Source: Rotaria macrura
Lineage: Eukaryota > Rotifera > Eurotatoria > Philodinida > Philodinidae
Length of the DNA stretch: 64,000 bases
NCBI GenBank assembly: GCA_900239685.1
Contig: OENT01000410.1
Location: forward strand, 1-64,000
Reading direction: 5' to 3'
In this document: positions 58,967 to 64,000 of the stretch, piece by piece
Position numbering within the stretch: position 1 is the stretch's first letter
Layout of the letters: each line of letters starts with the position of its first letter
Translations under genes and position numbers: made by a program
The notes under the pieces: model-generated
What the model was told of the DNA's origin: nothing
Database searches by the model: none
The model's input: only the letters and a program-made list of their open reading frames with translations

Positions 58967-59968
58967 TCAAGAACTTTTTACGATGATGGTTGATACACCT
59001 GTATTGTCCTGATCACGATATATTGCACTTATTTCAAGCGTTATCTGCTTTTTATGATTAGAGCTTTCTGTGGTCATTTCAAGTGCTACAATTCGTTCAG
59101 GATCGACTCTAGGAAACAAAACTTGCAACAATCCTTCAGCAGTACGAATTATTATATATTTTGTTGTTGTTTTATTTGGCTCATCAGTTGAACCATTGAT
59201 AATATTTTGAATTACGCTTAATTTTTTCAAGTCACTATCACCAATAAATGCAGCAATATAAATAAGCTGACACTCTCTTAGAATCGCTTGAACTTCCATT
59301 GGCAGTGGCTTTTCGGTAATATCTTGTGTAATGAAATGCATATTTTTCGAGACGCTTGTCGGCAAGATAATCTGGGATATAATTGAAGCCAAGTGATTCG
59401 CTTCTTTTGACATGTCGATATTGTACATGTCTACAAATGGTGCATAATCATTGAGGATCATCATAGAAGAGGTTGGTATGGAACCTGAGCCAATAAAAGC
59501 AACCTTAGTAACTAAGAAATGGTTTTCACTACTGGAACATGGATCTTCAGCAAAATGAACACCGAGATCTCGCAGAGCATCCATTTCACCCTGAATCAAT
59601 TGTCTATAGCCATCCTTGTGAGGAAAGTGTTTGTCCAAATTTTGTGTCTTATCAGATATGCATAGTCTGGCAGCACGTAGTTCAAGATGAAAACCATATG
59701 AAGAATATAAACGACACAAGTTTTCACATGAAAGTTTCAGAACAGGATCGTTTTTCAGCATTTGTTCGAATACTGACGAACTCAACTCCGTGGAACAACA
59801 AAACGTAAGCAGTTTGTCAAAGACATCGCACACTTCCGGTGAAGGATCCACTATGTCAAACTGAGACAAAACATGATCATAATGAATCAGTCGATCTCGA
59901 ATCGATTGCATCATTGTAGAATATTCCATCATTATCTTAACGAGATAAACAGATTCTATTTCAGGCAA
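58967..59968 (-). CDS. Nicotianamine synthase-like protein
   Basis: Family reaction: condensation of aminobutyrate units from S-adenosylmethionine into the metal chelator nicotianamine. The open frame holds 333 codons without an intron; plant enzymes are ~320. Its first codon here is TTG; the first ATG is at 59932 (MMEYSTMMQSIRDRL), giving 321 residues, and an upstream acceptor (AAAATAG) may add a short first exon. Family features: the N-terminal helical block DPSPEVCDVFDKLLTFC, then the Rossmann core TKVAFIGSGSIPTSSMMILN with the SAM-binding G-S-G. Next come MYNIDMSKEAN (acidic strand end), a DITEKPLP block, LIYIAAFIGD and IIIRTAEGLLQVLFPRVDPE. NAS is known from plants, some fungi and archaea and is rare in animals, so horizontal origin is likely (inference). 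Only sequence similarity supports the substrate. Confidence 0.82.
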   Translation of the reverse strand: MPEIESVYLVKIMMEYSTMMQSIRDRLIHYDHVLSQFDIVDPSPEVCDVFDKLLTFCCSTELSSSVFEQMLKNDPVLKLSCENLCRLYSSYGFHLELRAARLCISDKTQNLDKHFPHKDGYRQLIQGEMDALRDLGVHFAEDPCSSSENHFLVTKVAFIGSGSIPTSSMMILNDYAPFVDMYNIDMSKEANHLASIISQIILPTSVSKNMHFITQDITEKPLPMEVQAILRECQLIYIAAFIGDSDLKKLSVIQNIINGSTDEPNKTTTKYIIIRTAEGLLQVLFPRVDPERIVALEMTTESSNHKKQITLEISAIYRDQDNTGVSTIIVKSS

Positions 59969-60542
59969 CTCTATTTTAAGTTTATGTTAATATATAGAAA
60001 TTCTTGTCATGGTATCTACTTAAAAAATGTTGGAGTTGATGATCGAACTGTTTTATTAACGTGTAACTCTAGGGGTCAATCTATATTCAAATTTGACATA
60101 ATTAAGCAATTTTATTAAGTGGTATTATTTAACACTCAGTAGTTAGTAATTAAATGGCACATACTAAACTTTTTTTTATTAAGCGTTATATTTGAACTTA
60201 AAACTAAGTATTAAATTAAGTTAAAAAGGCTACTCCTATGCAACTCGCATTCCCTTACAAATAAGTTACGGTATACTCTTGAATACGACAAATTAGTATT
60301 TTATTCTTGAGGATAAGCCATCTCGATTCTTTTAACACTGGCATACGTCCTCTAATTGTGTCTGATTCTATGCTTTATAAATACCAGGTCTTCGTGTTTT
60401 GTCACTAGTTTAACTGAAACTGGCTTAAGAATTTATTAATAGAAACAACTGACTGTAATGGTTTGAGCTTTGCCGAAAAGCCAAAGTACATAATTCCTTG
60501 CACCTTTTCATCAAACTCAAATCGAGGGTCCTGATATTGTTT
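59969..60542. other. Upstream of the NAS-like gene
   Basis: No convincing start exon. TTAATAAAA-rich sequence; CTACTCCTATGCAA at 60228-60241 resembles GTACTCCTATGCAA at 4831-4844 and could be the end of a common eroded element. Confidence 0.35.
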
Positions 60543-60805
60543 TCAATCAATTATAGTCATGATCTTGTATCGACCATTACTTTGAGTTGAGAAAAGTTTT
60601 GATTCATTTTCACTGGTAGTCCTTAGAAAACATTTCCATAAAAATAAGCGACTTTCATGAATTATGATACTCTCCATAACGTTGGTGTCTAAAGGAACCC
60701 GAAAAATAAAAGAAGAAACGAAGAGCGATTTGTATTCTAAATTTTTTTTAGCATTCGTTCCTAAAATTCTGTTTCCTCGTATATTAGAAGTCACACGAAC
60801 ACGAT
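60543..60805 (-). CDS. Candidate terminal exon, unknown
   Basis: After a plausible acceptor (CAATTTAG at 60806) 86 codons read RVRVTSNIRGNRILG, then KKNLEYKSLFVSSFIFRVPL, NVMESIIIHESRLFLWKCFL and RTTSENESKLFSTQSNGRYK to TGA. The composition is protein-like. There is no in-frame ATG except internally (NVMESI), so a 5' exon is needed. No family was recognised. Confidence 0.38.
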
Positions 60806-61064
60806 CTAAATTGGGTTATTCTGAGATTTAGTTGCATACAAATCTAATTGGCAGATACGCTAAAAAAGTAGATATAATGTAGCTTCTATCCAGATGGAAT
60901 ATGACTATATGGACTGAAACGACAGCATAAAGCAGTATACGCTGACATTTAAGATCATAAATGGCTGGTATACTGTCGTGTCATTGTTAGATCAGTACAA
61001 TAACAAATCCATTTTTGATCCACTCCTCTCATTGATTCTTTTCTTAACTTACTCTTTTTTCGAC

Positions 61065-61411
61065 CTAGACTCCATCATCTTCCACCGTTTCAATCATCAG
61101 TTTTCTTTGATCCAGAAAATCTCGGAAAAACTTCTTAGCACTGCAACATTAGGCTTGAACGATGAAACTTACGTATATTTTTAGCCTCATTATACCATGT
61201 ATTTGTTACTGTTTTCATCGTAGCTAATCACTGGTTTATATTTCATTTTTGGAATCTTTTTTTTTCTTACTTTTATATTTTTACTATCATAAGCATTGAA
61301 TGATATGCCAAATAAATCCTCCTTCAGTTCTTCGGAAACTCTTAAAGGGTTTTCGAGCATATTTATTTTTTGGAGTGTAGTTCTATCTGCAGGAAAAAAG
61401 CTGTCTTGCAT
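61065..61411 (-). CDS. Two-exon basic protein, unknown
   Basis: The exon at 61196-61411 starts ATG (MQDSFFPADRTTLQKINMLE) and continues LRVSEELKEDLFGISFNAYD to DENSNKYM. A 62-bp intron (GTATAA ... GCTAAG) joins in phase to 61065-61133 (KKFFRDFLDQRKLMIETVED, TAG), for 94 residues. Upstream in another frame lies SIPIGPLDNTVEEIQSKA, so the true 5' end is probably longer and either spliced or frameshifted. The chain is charged, possibly nucleic-acid binding by composition only. No family was recognised. Confidence 0.45.
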
Positions 61412-61588
61412 AGTGCTTTCGACTGTATTTCTTCAACTGTGTTATCTAGTGGTCCAATGGGAATCGATCCAGACCAGCAGTGTTTAACATTATTGAGTAT
61501 ATATTATGCTGGTTCTGGCCACAAGTAATGTGTTGCCGATCGAAAATCTATCATGTCCGAAATGGTTATGATACGAAGAAGTAGTTGA

Positions 61589-61837
61589 ATTGATCTACTC
61601 CTTATTCATCAAATATTTACTACACATTGGACACCTTGTTGTTCATCTCATCGTATCAATGATATGGAGCTTCGTCCTAATCAATGTCTCGATCTTGAAG
61701 ATCGTTCACTTATCTCAGTATCGTTATCATCCCAAGCTTGCTCAAACAATGTGAACTCATCTTATGGATCGAAATATTCTTCAATGTGGTATCAAATTGG
61801 GTTTCATTTCTACTCGTTCTTGTTGAATCAAAAGTAG
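61589..61837 (+). CDS. Candidate exon, Cys/Ser-rich unknown
   Basis: An open frame of 82 codons reads TTHWTPCCSSHRINDMELRP then SLISVSLSSQACSNNVNSSY and MWYQIGFHFYSFLLNQK to TAG. An internal ATG at 61664 would give 57 residues. It looks like part of a compact extracellular-type domain. The link to the exon at 62095 is unproven. Confidence 0.33.
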   Translation: MDLLLIHQIFTTHWTPCCSSHRINDMELRPNQCLDLEDRSLISVSLSSQACSNNVNSSYGSKYSSMWYQIGFHFYSFLLNQK

Positions 61838-62094
61838 TTGCTATAAAAATTTTGATTTTTTGCAACTGTCCTTAAATGATTTATGCCTTTTATTCTTTGG
61901 CACATATAAACTCAAGCAACCCCAGCCATACACACACACCAACATATAAATCAGAAAGGTAACTACATTATCGAACTCAAAAGTAATAACCATACGATAT
62001 TCTGCGATATACCATTTAGAGTCTCCATTCAAATGCAACCTAATACAATATTTGGATAAAATACTCCCTATCTGGAAAACCGACTCTTGCTTAG

Positions 62095-62343
62095 CGCTAC
62101 ACTTGCAATAGTGGTGCAGTAAGCACTGTAGCATGCTCGCAACCTGTTTCAATTATATGGTACCTATCCAATGTGCATTACGATTACTTTCAACCATCCG
62201 AAATTCATCGTCAAATTCAACAAATGATGGTGGAAAAAACGATTAAAGACAAAGAAACAAGCGCTGGCGAAAATGAAGAAGAAACTGATGATGATAAAAA
62301 TGGAAATGACGATGATGACGATGTATTGTTGATGCAAATATGA
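62095..62343 (+). CDS. Candidate terminal exon with acidic tail
   Basis: After acceptor CTCTTGCTTAG the frame reads RYTCNSGAVSTVACSQPVSI, then WYLSNVHYDYFQPSEIHRQI, and a strongly acidic tail (ETSAGENEEETDDDKNGND) ending LLMQI, TGA. The reverse strand of the tail gives only a T-rich hydrophobic shadow. Possibly the 3' end of the same + strand gene as 61589-61837. No family was recognised. Confidence 0.4.
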   Translation, partial: RYTCNSGAVSTVACSQPVSIIWYLSNVHYDYFQPSEIHRQIQQMMVEKTIKDKETSAGENEEETDDDKNGNDDDDDVLLMQI

Positions 62344-64000
62344 AATGTTCAATCATGCTGTTTCCTTATAATAACTGTGTCTATATTCTTTCTGAGACAT
62401 TCGTGTAATACTTTAATCATCAGTATTAAGATAAAGAAGAAGAGGAATACACAATCTAATGATCACATCTTTCTAACACATCTATCTAAAACACCTGACG
62501 AATCTGTAAAAACCAGAAAGTAGCTTAATTAGTTTTGAGAACTATTTCGATACATTCATAGATAGAATGCATGCTCAATCATACGTTTTATGATGCACAG
62601 AAACAAAACAAAAACTGATTAAGTTTTTAGCACTACACAATCATGTGTTGATAATATTTAATAGAAATTAAGGTAAACTACTACGTGTTTTGGGGTCAAA
62701 CATAGTTATAATGATCGAGCTCGAGAGACGGTACAGTTATCTAACATAGAGTCATTTGGCGCAACATAGGTTTGAGAAATTTTTCAAAGCTATACAAAAT
62801 TTAAAGAAATTGCTCAAACATGGATTCTTGTTATACAGGAAACATATTTGCGATGATGTAACATAAAGATGAAGTTGTATGCAATTCTGCTCCATATACC
62901 ATTTTGTAGAACGTGAAAATTTGAATCGAACTAAACTATTTCAATTAAGGTTGAAATAAAAGTTGAACAAATAGGTACCTCAAAAGTTCTCTTTTGCAAA
63001 TATAGGAATGAATACATCTATGGATACTTTGTCGAGGAGAAGATTTTTTTGAGATTCATATGATAAACTAAAAGCAGCATAATAAATCGTAGAATATTGC
63101 ACTCTATCTCTTTCTAGACGATCGACATTGAAATGTAAGAGGGTAGCAGATCTATAGACTTATCCGTTCATGTCCTTTCTTCGCACATTTTCTATATTTT
63201 GTTCGGAAACCATGTTTCGGTGACCTTCATTATTATAACAGCTTGTAGCACAAATCATATTATAAAAATTGGACTATTTTTGTTTTTTCTATCTTTGAAG
63301 AAGCTTCTGAATTTTCGTTTATCATAAATCATCATTTTTGAAAAATGGTTCCTTTGACGAAATGCGTTTTATGTGAAAGTGTTCTTGAACAACTATGCAC
63401 AGATTCTGTTTATTAAATGCTGCGTCTCAGTCCAATATCAAATTTGGTAAAAAATTGTTTGCTCTACAAAACTATTGAATCCTGGAATGTTCAGCATGTT
63501 TTCATAAGAACTTGTAGATGTTAGCGAAACTCGTTTGTTTCCAGTCCAAACTAATTGAATAGGACTTCAAAAATTCCCACACCTCTTATCGAACAGAATA
63601 ATGGAGTCTATTGGTCCCTTAAAAGTGTCGTTTCAAAAATGCCCAACCTAAAATGTAGCCTCTCACAATTGTCCTAGAATAACTGTCTTAGAACACATAT
63701 ATCCTTTGTCGGAAATGTTCTCTATGTGAAGTTTGGTAGAAAAGCATGTCGTCCCATCTAAAAATCTCTGAGCAACAATTATAGGAAACATGATCATATT
63801 ATTTGTAGTGCATGCTTTTAGTTATTGATGCAGAGGAGTTTGTCAGTCATGTTCACTATGGCTACAATTGAAAATTAATAAAAGCAAAAACAAATGTACA
63901 CTTGGATCAGGTTGTATTTCGTTTGGAACATTTCGATTAGCTGGACAAAAATGAACTGTATCATTAGCGTCATCTTCTTTGTTATAGAAGAGTATTTTAG
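62344..64000. other. Gene-free end of window
   Basis: No supportable gene, repeat or RNA. Confidence 0.4.

Noticed and set aside
61841..62152. 103-codon - strand frame
   Set aside because: It starts at TTG, has random-looking composition, and overlaps the + strand exon candidate.
1..64000. tRNA, rRNA or other RNA genes
   Set aside because: No stretch with a T-loop box and matching acceptor stem was found by eye; a tRNAscan/Infernal run would be needed to be sure.
1..64000. CRISPR array, operon, phage or plasmid features
   Set aside because: The intron-rich gene structure is eukaryotic; the repeats present are palindromic or tandem and not spaced like CRISPR.

Overview
The window reads as nuclear DNA of a small metazoan, most likely a bdelloid rotifer. 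It is AT-rich and its confident genes carry many short GT-AG introns, mostly about 45-64 bp. Bdelloid hallmarks, as I know these families, are an NHL-propeller protein whose blades join through 'AGGNGKGN' linkers, an intronless orphan 7TM receptor with an ERH motif, a nicotianamine-synthase-like gene (a class rare in animals), TGTGGG-like (bdelloid telomere type) sequence, and many decayed genes and small DNA-transposon relics. The species cannot be fixed from sequence alone.

Layout. 1-5.5 kb: no confident gene, one fold-back repeat and scattered coding-like pieces. 5.6-7.7 kb: complete ABCG half-transporter (+). 7.7-19.8 kb: repeats, fold-backs, one MITE with a target-site duplication, decayed genes, and copy A of a segmental duplication. 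19.9-20.9 kb: eight-exon neuronal-calcium-sensor protein (-), not visible as one ORF. 21-28 kb: copy B of the duplication. 28.3-33 kb: B-box/coiled-coil protein (+), a small spliced gene (-), and the NHL protein (+). 33.5-34.4 kb: cold-shock domain and an adjoining unrecognised protein (-). 35.1-37.3 kb: ABC-transporter relic and a spliced unknown gene. 37.8-42.4 kb: the most unusual gene, a ~1,415-residue fusion of an ADP-ribosylglycohydrolase, a region resembling the N-terminal SNTX/MACPF-like part of stonustoxin-family proteins, and a P-loop GTPase with a Cys/His-rich tail. 43.9-45.0 kb: ADAT1-type tRNA adenosine deaminase (-). 46.7 kb: hAT transposase relic. 47.6-48.6 kb: orphan GPCR (+). 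50.2-50.9 kb: a pseudogene and a small two-exon gene. 51.2-52.7 kb: possible non-autonomous element. 52.8-53.6 kb: MPPED-type metallophosphoesterase (-). 54.2 kb: MITE. 59-60 kb: nicotianamine-synthase-like gene (-). 60.5-62.3 kb: spliced but unrecognised exons on both strands.

There is no operon or shared pathway: neighbours are independent eukaryotic genes. The main themes are one new domain fusion, one probable horizontal acquisition, an ~860-bp tract of near identity inside an older diverged duplication (likely gene conversion), and a recurring tiny hairpin with GGGTGTGG/CCACACCC arms. Exon borders were set by eye from GT-AG sites and frame continuity. Entries below about 0.45 confidence are coding-like fragments, some of which may be chance open frames.
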